The notes beneath the pieces were generated by a model that was given only the letters and a program-made list of their open reading frames with translations, had not been told where the DNA came from and searched no databases. The position numbers and the translations under genes are program-made. This document shows, in pieces, positions 8,067-15,573 of a stretch of DNA of 38,743 bases (the stretch's first letter is position 1; each line of letters begins with the position of its first letter). The stretch comes from an uncultured Mediterraneibacter sp. (GTDB taxonomy: Bacteria; Bacillota; Clostridia; Lachnospirales; Lachnospiraceae): positions 1 to 38,743 of the forward strand of contig CALWAR010000103.1 in the NCBI GenBank assembly GCA_944375765.1, written 5' to 3'.

Positions 8067-8992
8067 TAAGATCAATGCAGTCGGCAATTGCCGGATTGAA
8101 ATCACACCAGACGAAGATGGATGTTATCGGTAACAATATCGCGAACGTCAACACATGGGGGTACAAGTCAAAGGCTGCGAACTTCGCGGACGCCATGTAC
8201 CAGAACTACATCACCGGAGCGGCTGGAAACGCCACCGTAGGAAACCTCGGAGGCATCAACGCTTCCCAGATCGGATACGGGGCGAACGTAAGCTCCATCT
8301 CAGCAAACTATGAGACAGGCACGCAGTCCTACACAGGAAGAGCGTTTGACTGTATGATCGACGGGCCGGCTTTCTTCATCGTAGGACCGATGCAGGTTGC
8401 TGGCGGAGTGGATCCGGATGCTATCGCGAACAGCGGACTGAGCCTCTCCCGCGTGGGAGTCTTCGACATGGACAGCAACGGCTATCTTGTGGACAACCAG
8501 GGGAATTATGTATACGGATACACGACCGGTACTGGTGATGGACAGGGAAATATCACTGTGGACACAACGACAAACCTGGAGCCCATCCGTCTGAATATAG
8601 GAATTGGGGATGATGCAACCGGCACTCCGACACAGCTGACTTACAGTTCCATGACGATCGGAACGGACGGTATCATCACCGTTGTCGACAAGGAGACGAA
8701 CCAGGCATATGTTGTCGGACAGATCGCTCTGGCCACAGTTGAGAACGTCGGCGGCCTGGAGCAGGACAGCGGATACCTCTACGGGATCGGCGATAACGCC
8801 GGGGCAGTTGACATCGGACCTCAGACAAAGGCCACAGGGCGCGTGCTCAGCGGCTACCTGGAGATGTCGAACGTGGACCTTGCCACAGAGATGTCTTACA
8901 TGATCACTACCCAGAGAGGGTACCAGGCGAACACAAGGATGATCACGGTATCCGATCAGATGCTCGAAGAGCTTGTAAATATGAAACGCTGA
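8063..8992 (+). CDS. flgE: Flagellar hook protein FlgE, short form
   Basis: This protein (309 aa) forms the hook, the universal joint between rod and filament. The start MIRSMQSAIAGLKSHQTKMD, followed by VIGNNIANVNTWGYKS, is the rod/hook N-terminal motif in its FlgE form. A second signature is DCMIDGPAFFIVG. The C-terminus has VDLATEMSYMITTQRGYQAN. FlgE usually exceeds 400 aa in Clostridia, so the outer D2-type domains must be small or missing. Position after flgD supports FlgE rather than FlgG. RBS AAAGGAG. Confidence 0.9.
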   Translation: MIRSMQSAIAGLKSHQTKMDVIGNNIANVNTWGYKSKAANFADAMYQNYITGAAGNATVGNLGGINASQIGYGANVSSISANYETGTQSYTGRAFDCMIDGPAFFIVGPMQVAGGVDPDAIANSGLSLSRVGVFDMDSNGYLVDNQGNYVYGYTTGTGDGQGNITVDTTTNLEPIRLNIGIGDDATGTPTQLTYSSMTIGTDGIITVVDKETNQAYVVGQIALATVENVGGLEQDSGYLYGIGDNAGAVDIGPQTKATGRVLSGYLEMSNVDLATEMSYMITTQRGYQANTRMITVSDQMLEELVNMKR

Positions 8993-8995
8993 TAT

Positions 8996-9020
8996 ATGAC
9001 CGCATGATCCGCGCGGTCAT
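8996..9020 (+). repeat. Hairpin 1 between flgE and flbD
   Basis: ATGACCGC (8996-9003) pairs with GCGGTCAT (9013-9020) around a 9-base loop, directly after the flgE stop codon. There is no T-run. It could protect the flgE message 3' end or mark a processing site, consistent with a need for far more FlgE than MotA/B. This functional reading is inference. Confidence 0.45.
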
Positions 9021-9043
9021 GCACAGTCTGTCACAGGGCACAG

Positions 9044-9072
9044 ATCTGCGGGGCAGCTCCCGCCCCGCAGAT
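9044..9072 (+). repeat. Hairpin 2 between flgE and flbD
   Basis: ATCTGCGGGGC (9044-9054) and GCCCCGCAGAT (9062-9072) form a perfect 11-bp GC-rich stem with a 7-base loop, 20 bases before the flbD ATG. The 3' flank is ATCAAAAAGG rather than a T-run. Loop-side GCAGCTC (9053-9059) is also complementary to GAGCTGC (9084-9090), which abuts the flbD ribosome binding site, so two alternative foldings are possible. Confidence 0.55.
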
Positions 9073-9092
9073 ATCAAAAAGGAGAGCTGCAT

Positions 9093-9293
9093 ATGGTAAA
9101 GTTTACGAAGCTGAATGAAGAAACGATACTGATCAACCCTTTTCAGATCGAGTATGTGGAACTGATCCCCGAATCGAAGATCATTATGATGAACGGACAT
9201 TTCCATATTGTAAAAGAAAATGACGATGAGATCATAAGGAAGATCACAGAATATAGAACAGAAATCTGCCGGAAAGCAGATTCGGAGGTATAG
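9093..9293 (+). CDS. flbD: FlbD family (SwrD-like) flagellar protein
   Basis: This 66-aa protein belongs to the small FlbD family, in which Bacillus SwrD supports motor power. The visible pattern is LNEETILINPFQIEYVELIP followed by ESKIIMMNGHFHIVKE, matching the family layout (L.. I..IE..PDT.I.L.NG...V.E). It lies between flgE and motA as in Bacillus and Clostridium relatives, separated from motA by only 2 bases. The motA ribosome binding site lies inside its last codons. It is not the Caulobacter transcription factor of the same name. Confidence 0.9.
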   Translation: MVKFTKLNEETILINPFQIEYVELIPESKIIMMNGHFHIVKENDDEIIRKITEYRTEICRKADSEV

Positions 9294-9295
9294 TT

Positions 9296-10135
9296 ATGGA
9301 CATTACGAGTATTGTTGGTATCATTGCGGGGTTTGCGTTTACCCTGTATGGAATCATTGGAAGCGGAAGTATATGGAACTTCTGGGATATCCCCAGCGTA
9401 CTGATCACAGGAGGGGGGACGATCAGCGCCATTATAGCAAGTTTCCCTTTCAGTACTCTGAAAAATGTAGGAAAACATATGATTATTATATGCAGTTCAA
9501 AAAGGTTTCAGCCGGAACCTGTGATCGAGACCCTCGCGGACTTCGCGCAGGTTGCCAGAAAGGACGGGCTGCTCGCGCTTGAAGGGAGAGTCGCGGAGCT
9601 CGACGATCCGTTCCTGAAAAAGAGCGTTATGTATGTGGTGGACGCGATGGATCCCGACAAGATCCGCAGCACTCTTGAGCTGGATATCGAGAATACGTCC
9701 CAGCGCCACTCGGAGCAGACGGACATGTACGTCAGAGGTTCCGCGTATGCGCCGGCGTTCGGTATGATCGGTACGCTGATCGGTCTGATCAACCTGCTCA
9801 AGGACATGGATCTTTCGTCAGGAGCGTCTGAAAGTCTCGGAGCAAACATGTCGGTCGCGCTTGTAACAACATTCTACGGATGTGTGCTTGCCAATCTTGT
9901 ATTTCATCCCATTGCCTCGAAGCTGATGATCCGGGACAGTGAGGAGGTACTTTACAAAGAGATTATCGTGGAGGGCGTGCTCGCCATCCAGGAGGGAGAC
10001 AACCCGAAAGTCCTCAGAGAAAGACTTGCCGCATCCCTTGCCCAGAAGCGCCAGATCATGCTCTCGGAGAGCGACGGCGGAGACGGCGGCTCCGGCAAAG
10101 GCAGAAGAGCAAGGAGAGGCAGAAAGAGAAAATAG
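9296..10135 (+). CDS. motA: Flagellar motor stator protein MotA
   Basis: MotA (279 aa) forms the five-subunit part of the ion-driven stator. Four hydrophobic segments are visible: near the N-terminus (two), and at about 155-175 and 185-205. The conserved third-segment motif is YAPAFGMIGTLIGLINLL. The cytoplasmic loop carries LEGRVAELDDPFLKK and DIENTSQRHSEQ, charged stretches that contact FliG. A Gly/Arg/Lys-rich tail ends the protein. Placement between flbD and motB in the fli operon, in the usual place of fliL, is a clostridial arrangement. Confidence 0.96.
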   Translation: MDITSIVGIIAGFAFTLYGIIGSGSIWNFWDIPSVLITGGGTISAIIASFPFSTLKNVGKHMIIICSSKRFQPEPVIETLADFAQVARKDGLLALEGRVAELDDPFLKKSVMYVVDAMDPDKIRSTLELDIENTSQRHSEQTDMYVRGSAYAPAFGMIGTLIGLINLLKDMDLSSGASESLGANMSVALVTTFYGCVLANLVFHPIASKLMIRDSEEVLYKEIIVEGVLAIQEGDNPKVLRERLAASLAQKRQIMLSESDGGDGGSGKGRRARRGRKRK

Positions 10136-10156
10136 GAAACATAGAGGAGGAAAGAT

Positions 10157-10966
10157 ATGAAAAAACCGAAAAGCCGTGCTTCGGGCGGTTCATGGATGGA
10201 TACATACGGGGATATGGTCACGCTTCTTCTCTGTTTCTTCGTACTTCTCTATGCGATCTCTTCGCTGGATCAGTCCAAATTTCAGAACTTTGTCGCCAGT
10301 GTGAACCCGGAGATGGCAGAAGAGCTCCAGGAGATGAGGAGCGCAGAGGCCGCCGAGACACAGGCGGAGGAAGACGCGCTCCAACAGATGTATGAAAGTC
10401 TCACCAGCGAGTTTGAGTCCATGGGACTGGACGCGAATGTGGATGTAGTCAGGGGAGACGGCTACAACTTCATTTCTTTCAGCGACGAGATATTCTTTAA
10501 CGGAGACAGTTATGTGCTGACCGACAACGGCCGCGAGGTGCTGGACGGCTTCGCAAGAGCGCTTGCGCCCGCCGCGGGACAGATCCATGAGATCCAGGTG
10601 CTCGGGCACACGACGGAGCTCCCGGAACGTTTCAATACAGTAGAAGACCGCATGCTCTCCGCAGAGCGCGCCGCACAGGTGACGGCCTATATCCAGTCAA
10701 GGGATATCATCGATCCTGCCAGGATGCTGAGCATCGGATACGGCCAGTTCCGTCCGATCGCGGATATCAGTACCGAAGCCGGGCGGAGCAGGAACCGGCG
10801 TGTGGAGATCCTTATCACGAGCGACGACGCTGTAATGAGGAGTCTGACAGAGTACTATTCAGAAGTGTACGGAGCTGACGTAGCTGCGATGCAGCCTGAC
10901 GCGGGCGACACGGCGGAAGCCCCGGCCGAAGCCCCGGCCGATACTGCGGCCACCCCGGCACAGTGA
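10157..10966 (+). CDS. motB: Flagellar motor stator protein MotB
   Basis: MotB (269 aa) carries the ion-binding aspartate and anchors the stator to peptidoglycan. The single membrane segment follows WMDTYGDMVTLLLCFFVLLY, with Asp19 in the place of the essential ion-binding Asp. The OmpA-like peptidoglycan-binding domain occupies about 130-230 and includes VLGHTTELP and ERAAQVTAYI, ending GRSRNRRVEILI. A Pro/Ala-rich tail of about 25 residues is extra. Whether protons or sodium are used cannot be read from the sequence. AGGAGGAAAG precedes the ATG. Confidence 0.96.
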   Translation: MKKPKSRASGGSWMDTYGDMVTLLLCFFVLLYAISSLDQSKFQNFVASVNPEMAEELQEMRSAEAAETQAEEDALQQMYESLTSEFESMGLDANVDVVRGDGYNFISFSDEIFFNGDSYVLTDNGREVLDGFARALAPAAGQIHEIQVLGHTTELPERFNTVEDRMLSAERAAQVTAYIQSRDIIDPARMLSIGYGQFRPIADISTEAGRSRNRRVEILITSDDAVMRSLTEYYSEVYGADVAAMQPDAGDTAEAPAEAPADTAATPAQ

Positions 10967-11047
10967 CGCCGGAGGCGGCACATAGATACAGTCCTGTACG
11001 AGGGATAAGGAATACGGCGCAGCAGTCCGTAAATTAGGAGGAGAGAC

Positions 11048-12097
11048 ATGGCAGAAGTACTGTCGCAGAGTCAGATCGACGCTCTGATGAAAGAAATGCG
11101 CAGCGGCGGGAAAAAGAAAGAAGAAAAAGCGCCCGCCGCTGAAGAAAAGAAATACCGGAAATATGACTTTAACAGCCCGAAAAAGATAACGAAAGACAAG
11201 ATCAAGCTGCTCAAAGGAATTTACGACAACTATTCGAGGATCGCCTCCTCCCGTCTGAACGGGATACTCAGGGTGGGCTGTGAGCTGACGGTGCTCACGG
11301 TAGAGGAACAGAGATTTTACGAATTTAACAACGTGCTGAGCGAGAACGATATCTTTATCACCCAGAAGCTCAAACTTCCGAACAAGAGCAGCCAGCCGCC
11401 GATACTCATGCATATCAACCAGGCTCCGATCCTGAGCATGATCGACAGGCTTCTCGGCGGCGACGGCTCCGATCTGGAGGGCGTGGACAGCAATTACAGC
11501 TACACGGACATAGAGATCGAGCTGTATCGCAAGATTATGGGATACTTTCTTGATTTTAATTTGGATGCATGGGCAAACTATATCCATATTGAAACAGAGG
11601 AGATATACCTGGAGGAGAATCCCAGCCTGTTCCAGGAGATCAGTCTCGATGAGACGATCGCCATCATTATGCTCGACGTAGTCACAGGAAGCACAGAGGG
11701 ACGCGTTACCGTGTGTATCCCCCGGACACTCCTGACAGAACTGTTCAGCATTATTGATTCCAGAAAGCACACGATAGACCCCAACGCCCCGGATCTGACG
11801 GACAGCAAAGCCGTCATCATGTCGAAGATCAGAGACTCCGCGCTTACAGTGCAGGCCGATATGGGCAAAGTACAGGTCTCTGTCAAAGATATCCGGAATC
11901 TGCAGGTGGGCGATATCATAGATCTCGACAAGCCGAAAGACTCGGAAGTATATCTGAGGATCGGCGGGGAGTCGTGGCTCCAGGGAAGGTTCGGCACTTA
12001 CAAGAGGAACAGCGCCGTACTGATAAGCGGGCGGCCCGACGAAGAAAGAGAGAAAGGTACAGAAGAAAAAGTGGAAGAGCCAGCACTGGCAGAGTAA
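11048..12097 (+). CDS. fliM: Flagellar motor switch protein FliM
   Basis: FliM (349 aa) sits between FliG and FliN/FliY in the C ring and binds CheY-P. The N-terminus MAEVLSQSQIDALMKEM contains the CheY-binding LSQ.xIDALL-type motif. The CheC-like middle domain (about 45-230) includes INQAPILSMIDRLLGGDG, the GGxG FliG-contact loop. The C-terminal SpoA domain spans about 245-325, with LQVGDIIDLDKP and a GRFGTYKRNSAVLI ending. AGGAGGAGAG precedes the ATG. No fliL lies between motB and fliM. Confidence 0.97.
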   Translation: MAEVLSQSQIDALMKEMRSGGKKKEEKAPAAEEKKYRKYDFNSPKKITKDKIKLLKGIYDNYSRIASSRLNGILRVGCELTVLTVEEQRFYEFNNVLSENDIFITQKLKLPNKSSQPPILMHINQAPILSMIDRLLGGDGSDLEGVDSNYSYTDIEIELYRKIMGYFLDFNLDAWANYIHIETEEIYLEENPSLFQEISLDETIAIIMLDVVTGSTEGRVTVCIPRTLLTELFSIIDSRKHTIDPNAPDLTDSKAVIMSKIRDSALTVQADMGKVQVSVKDIRNLQVGDIIDLDKPKDSEVYLRIGGESWLQGRFGTYKRNSAVLISGRPDEEREKGTEEKVEEPALAE

Positions 12098-12150
12098 ATC
12101 TGCTGTGTATATAAAAACCAATGAATGAAGAAAGTGAGAGGAACAAAACA

Positions 12151-12510
12151 ATGGCAAAAATATTAATCGTGGATGATGCGGCATTTATGAGGATGATGGT
12201 AAAGGACGCTCTTAAAAAGGGCGGATACGAGGACATTGAGGAAGCGGTTGACGGCGTGGAGGCAGTGGCCAAGTACAAAGAATCCCACCCGGATCTTGTG
12301 ATTATGGATATCACGATGCCGAACATGGACGGACTTGAAGCGCTCAAGGCGATCAAGCAGGAGAATCCGGATTCCCAGGTGATTATGTGTTCCGCCATGG
12401 GACAGGAGAGCATGGTCATCGAGGCGATCAAATCAGGAGCCAAGGACTTTATCGTGAAGCCTTTCAAGCCGGACAGGATCCTGAGCACAGTAACAAATAT
12501 TATCGGATAA
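12151..12510 (+). CDS. cheY: Chemotaxis response regulator CheY
   Basis: This is a single-domain receiver (119 aa) that carries the chemotaxis signal to the switch. The acidic pocket is Asp8/Asp9, the phosphoacceptor is Asp53 in DLVIMDITMPNMDG, Ser81 takes the Thr/Ser position and Lys103 lies in IVKPFKP. An in-frame ATG at 12121 exists but has no ribosome binding site; GAGAGGAA precedes the ATG at 12151, and MAKILIVDDAAFMR is the usual CheY beginning. It lies among switch genes, as in Bacillus. Confidence 0.96.
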   Translation: MAKILIVDDAAFMRMMVKDALKKGGYEDIEEAVDGVEAVAKYKESHPDLVIMDITMPNMDGLEALKAIKQENPDSQVIMCSAMGQESMVIEAIKSGAKDFIVKPFKPDRILSTVTNIIG

Positions 12511-12525
12511 GAGGGGGAGAGGTAT

Positions 12526-12972
12526 ATGTCATTTCTGAGTACACTGAACATAAGCGGCAGCGGAATGACTGCGCAGCGTCTCCGTCTGGACGTCGTCTCT
12601 GACAATATCGCGAACATTGAGACTACCCGGACAGAAGACGGCGGCCCTTACCGCAGGAAGATGGTGGTCCTCGAGGCGCAGGAGCCGTCTTTCAGGGAGA
12701 TCCTCAACGGGGTCAGGACGGGACAGGCGCAGAATACAGAGGGAGACGGGGTGAGAGCTGTAGCCATCATAGAGGATCAGACAGAGCTCAAACCGGTATA
12801 CGATCCGACTCATCCCGATGCGGGCGAAGACGGATATGTGATGATGCCTAACATCGATCTGGTCAAGGAGACGACGGACGCTATGGCGGCTTCGCATGCA
12901 TATCAGGCGAATATCACGGCATTTAACACCACAAGACAAATGGCGCAGAGCGCCCTTGAGGTTGGCCGATAA
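12526..12972 (+). CDS. flgC: Flagellar proximal rod protein FlgC
   Basis: FlgC (148 aa) is a proximal rod subunit. The N-terminal rod signature is SGMTAQRLRLDVVSDNIANI followed by ETTRTEDGGPYRRK. The C-terminal half has the FlgC-specific GYVMMPNIDLVKE and AYQANITAFNT. Length is normal. GAGGGGGAGAGG precedes the ATG. The location is odd: flgC normally follows flgB and precedes fliE, but here it lies between cheY and fliY, and no flgB is present in the window. Confidence 0.95.
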   Translation: MSFLSTLNISGSGMTAQRLRLDVVSDNIANIETTRTEDGGPYRRKMVVLEAQEPSFREILNGVRTGQAQNTEGDGVRAVAIIEDQTELKPVYDPTHPDAGEDGYVMMPNIDLVKETTDAMAASHAYQANITAFNTTRQMAQSALEVGR

Positions 12973-12995
12973 CAAGCAGTTAGGGAGAGATAGTG

Positions 12996-14255
12996 ATGAA
13001 TGAAAAAAAATTAAGCACGATGGAAATCGACGCCATAGGCGAAATACTCAATATCAGCCTTGGGGCATCAGCAACCGCCGTTTCATCAATGCTGGACGCC
13101 AGGGTGGACATCACGACGCCGGTCGTCCGTGTGGTGAAGAAAGAAGAGTTTTCTTTCAGTAACCTCAAGCCGGTTATCGGCGTGGAGATTTCCTATATAG
13201 AGGGCCTCACAGGCAAAAACATCATGCTCCTTAAGCGGAGCGACGTCAAAGTCATAGTGGAAATGCTGATGGGGGTGACATATACCGACGAAGAGTTTGA
13301 ACTCAACGACATGAACATCAGCGCCATCAGCGAGGTCATGAACCAGATGATGGGCGCGTCCGCCACCGCTCTGTCGGAGCTGTTCGGACGCGCGGTCAAT
13401 ATCACGACGCCTCATTCCTTTGAAGTGTCGGGTGAAGAAGACTTTAAAGAAAAATACTTTACGTCAGATGATCCCATGGTGGCGATCGGGTTCTCGCTGA
13501 GCATCGACGACAAGATGGAGAGCGAGTTCTTAAATCTGATGAGCGTCGAACTGGCCAAAGACCTTGTCGCAGGGTTCTTCACAGACGGACTTCCGGACAC
13601 AGCGCCGGCGAAGAAAGAAGAGCAGCCGCAGGCCCAGAGCGCGCCGGTACAGCCCGCGCCTCAGGCTCAGCAGACGGCGGCGGGTATGGCTCCGGCGGCA
13701 CAGACTCCGGTGAGCGCGGGAGCGCCGACGATGCAGGCAGCGGCAGCACAGACAGTTCCGCCCGTTCAGGCGGCAGGCCAGTCGGCAGCCCAGGCTGTTC
13801 CCCCGGTACAGCCGCAGCAGGGAGTTGTTCCGCAGGCAGGTACGCAGATGCCGGCAGGCACGATCGAACAGATGATGCAGACAATGATGCAGATGCAGCA
13901 GCAGATGATGCAGATGCAGAACAGCCGGGAAGAGAGAAGAATACCGGTCAGGAAAGCGCCGACTCCGGCCCTGCGCAGCGAAGACGGGGAACTCGATCCG
14001 GATGCAAACCTGGATCTGCTCATGGGAGTGCCGCTGGAACTTTCCGTCGAGATCGGGCGCACGAAGAAGCTCGTCAGGGACATACTGGAATTAAACAAAG
14101 GCTCCCTCGTTGTGCTTGACACGATAGCGGGAGAGCCGGTCGACCTTTATGTCAACGGGGAATGTATCGCAAAAGGAGACGTTGTCGTCGTGGACGATAA
14201 CTTTGGCATCCGTATCACGGAGATCCTCCAGGACGATATAGCGGCAGAGGAGTAA
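12996..14255 (+). CDS. fliY: Flagellar motor switch phosphatase FliY (FliN type)
   Basis: FliY (419 aa) combines a CheC-like CheY-P phosphatase with a FliN-like SpoA domain. Two phosphatase E..N sites are intact: Glu16/Asn19 in IGEILNIS and Glu113/Asn116 in SEVMNQMMG. Residues about 200-310 are a Pro/Ala/Gln-rich linker ending in a Met/Gln-rich tract. The SpoA domain (about 335-412) has LLMGVPLELSVEIGRT and LDTIAGEPVDLYVNG. The FliM-like CheY-binding peptide seen at the N-terminus of Bacillus FliY is not evident. A GTG at 12993 is a possible alternative start. Confidence 0.95.
   Translation: MNEKKLSTMEIDAIGEILNISLGASATAVSSMLDARVDITTPVVRVVKKEEFSFSNLKPVIGVEISYIEGLTGKNIMLLKRSDVKVIVEMLMGVTYTDEEFELNDMNISAISEVMNQMMGASATALSELFGRAVNITTPHSFEVSGEEDFKEKYFTSDDPMVAIGFSLSIDDKMESEFLNLMSVELAKDLVAGFFTDGLPDTAPAKKEEQPQAQSAPVQPAPQAQQTAAGMAPAAQTPVSAGAPTMQAAAAQTVPPVQAAGQSAAQAVPPVQPQQGVVPQAGTQMPAGTIEQMMQTMMQMQQQMMQMQNSREERRIPVRKAPTPALRSEDGELDPDANLDLLMGVPLELSVEIGRTKKLVRDILELNKGSLVVLDTIAGEPVDLYVNGECIAKGDVVVVDDNFGIRITEILQDDIAAEE
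13869..13920 (+). repeat. Tandem CAGATG-type repeat within fliY
   Basis: The coding sequence is a degenerate tandem of CAGATG, CAGATGATG and CAGCAG units encoding about 17 Met and Gln residues. It lies in the linker just before the SpoA domain of FliY. Such tracts can vary in copy number by slippage in units of three bases without breaking the frame. Confidence 0.6.
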
Positions 14256-14261
14256 TATCAG

Positions 14262-14609
14262 ATGTTGGATGGAATAATCACCGGCCTGGGCACGCTACTG
14301 ATGGTTGCCGCCGTGCTTTTTGCAGCGTGGTGGTTCACACGCAGGCTGGCCGGCAGCAGCCAGTTCGGCAGCCGGTCGCGCTACATGAAAGTGATAGACA
14401 GGATGCCCGTCGCCCAGGACAGATTTCTTGTTCTCGTCCAGGTGGGAGAGAAAGTATACCTTGTAGGAGTCGCGTCCTCTGAGATCACGCTCCTGGCGGA
14501 TATGGACCAAGAACCGGCTCCGCTTCAGGAAGCAGACCAGGCGTCGCCTGCAGCGGTAGATTTCCGGGAACTGATGAAGAAGATAGGGAGGAAGAACAAT
14601 GGACGGTAA
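14262..14609 (+). CDS. fliO: Flagellar biosynthetic protein FliO (FliZ of Bacillus)
   Basis: FliO (115 aa) is a small membrane protein that helps FliP assemble into the export gate. One membrane segment spans about residues 4-24, followed by basic WWFTRRLAG. The soluble part has YMKVIDRMPVAQDRFLVLVQ and VGEKVYLVGVASSEITLL, the recognisable FliO core. The sequence is short but within the family range. Its last 11 bases overlap fliP, and it begins 6 bases after fliY. Confidence 0.92.
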   Translation: MLDGIITGLGTLLMVAAVLFAAWWFTRRLAGSSQFGSRSRYMKVIDRMPVAQDRFLVLVQVGEKVYLVGVASSEITLLADMDQEPAPLQEADQASPAAVDFRELMKKIGRKNNGR

Positions 14610-15261
14610 TTCCCTTATCAACATAAACGGGAACGGGGTGCCTACGCTGGATATCCTGATACTCATGACAGTCGTCATGCTTCTCCCCTCTATCCTGATT
14701 ATGATGACGTCTTTCAGCAGGATCCTGATCATCCTTTCTTTTACGAGAAACGCGATGGGGATCCAGCAGACGCCGCCGAACATGGTACTCGTGGGAATCT
14801 CGCTTTTCCTGACGCTGTTTATCATGAGGCCGGTGATCAGCGATATTAACGATACTGCTTACCAGCCGTATGTAGAGGGGCAGATCACACAGGAGGAAGC
14901 TCTGGACGCGGCCGCCGTTCCCATGAAAGACTTCATGCTCCGCCAGACAGAGGTGGACACCCTTGAAATGTTCATGGATTTTGCCGGGCTTGAGCCGGTG
15001 GAGGACGTGCAGGATATCCCTATGACAGTCGTTATCCCGTCGTTTATGACGAGCGAACTTGAGCGGGGATTCATGGCGGGATTCCTTATATTCATCCCGT
15101 TTCTGCTGATCGACATTATCGTGGCCAGCGTGCTCATGTCCATGGGTATGATCATGCTGCCCCCGGCGACGATATCGCTGCCGTTTAAACTGCTTCTTTT
15201 TGTAACCGTAAACGGATGGGAGCTGCTGTTCTCGTCCATGGTGCAGAGCTTTAACTATTAG
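14599..15261 (+). CDS. fliP: Flagellar export gate protein FliP
   Basis: FliP (220 aa) forms the pentameric core of the export channel with FliQ and FliR. The hallmark is LILMTVVMLLPSILIMMTSF followed by SRILIILSFTRNAMG. QQTPPNMVLVGISLFLTLFI is equally typical. The central PMKDFMLRQTEVDTLEMF and the C-terminal membrane hairpin complete the fold. Unlike the E. coli protein (245 aa) it lacks a cleavable signal peptide and starts close to the first membrane helix. The start overlaps fliO. Confidence 0.96.
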   Translation: MDGNSLININGNGVPTLDILILMTVVMLLPSILIMMTSFSRILIILSFTRNAMGIQQTPPNMVLVGISLFLTLFIMRPVISDINDTAYQPYVEGQITQEEALDAAAVPMKDFMLRQTEVDTLEMFMDFAGLEPVEDVQDIPMTVVIPSFMTSELERGFMAGFLIFIPFLLIDIIVASVLMSMGMIMLPPATISLPFKLLLFVTVNGWELLFSSMVQSFNY

Positions 15262-15299
15262 CGGGCGTGTTCCGCAGACGATGATAGGAGGATGCTGAT

Positions 15300-15563
15300 A
15301 TGTTGACTTCAGGAGAGATCAATGACTTGCTTTATGAGGTGTTCATCCTTGCCGTTCAGCTCGGCGGGCCGGTTCTGATTATCAGTATGGCCGTCGGCGT
15401 GATTATATCGATCCTGCAGGCCGCGACGCAGATCCATGAGCAGACGCTTACATTCGTCCCGAAGCTGGTCGTGATCGGATGTGTCCTTATCATGACGGGC
15501 GGCAGGATGATGCAGAGACTGCAGGATATAACCGAACAGATCTTTCAGATGATCGCGGGTTAG
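15300..15563 (+). CDS. fliQ: Flagellar export gate protein FliQ
   Basis: FliQ (87 aa) surrounds the FliP/FliR core of the export gate. Two membrane helices are visible at about 14-38 and 52-70, joined by QAATQIHEQTLTFVPKLV, the signature FliQ loop. Length matches the family (about 89 aa). ATAGGAGGATG precedes the ATG, and fliR follows after 10 bases. Confidence 0.97.
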   Translation: MLTSGEINDLLYEVFILAVQLGGPVLIISMAVGVIISILQAATQIHEQTLTFVPKLVVIGCVLIMTGGRMMQRLQDITEQIFQMIAG

Positions 15564-15573
15564 GAGGAGAAAA

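Noticed and set aside
10859-12184. 441-codon open frame on the minus strand across motB end, fliM and cheY start
   Set aside because: It lies opposite well-supported genes, has His/Arg/Cys/Phe-rich composition without recognisable motifs and no ribosome binding site in context. Other long minus-strand frames, for example over fliF, fliK, the ParA/ComFB genes and flgK, are rejected for the same reason.
12526-12972. Reading this gene as flgB
   Set aside because: The C-terminal pattern GYVMMPNIDLVKE with AYQANITAFNT is FlgC-type; FlgB lacks it.
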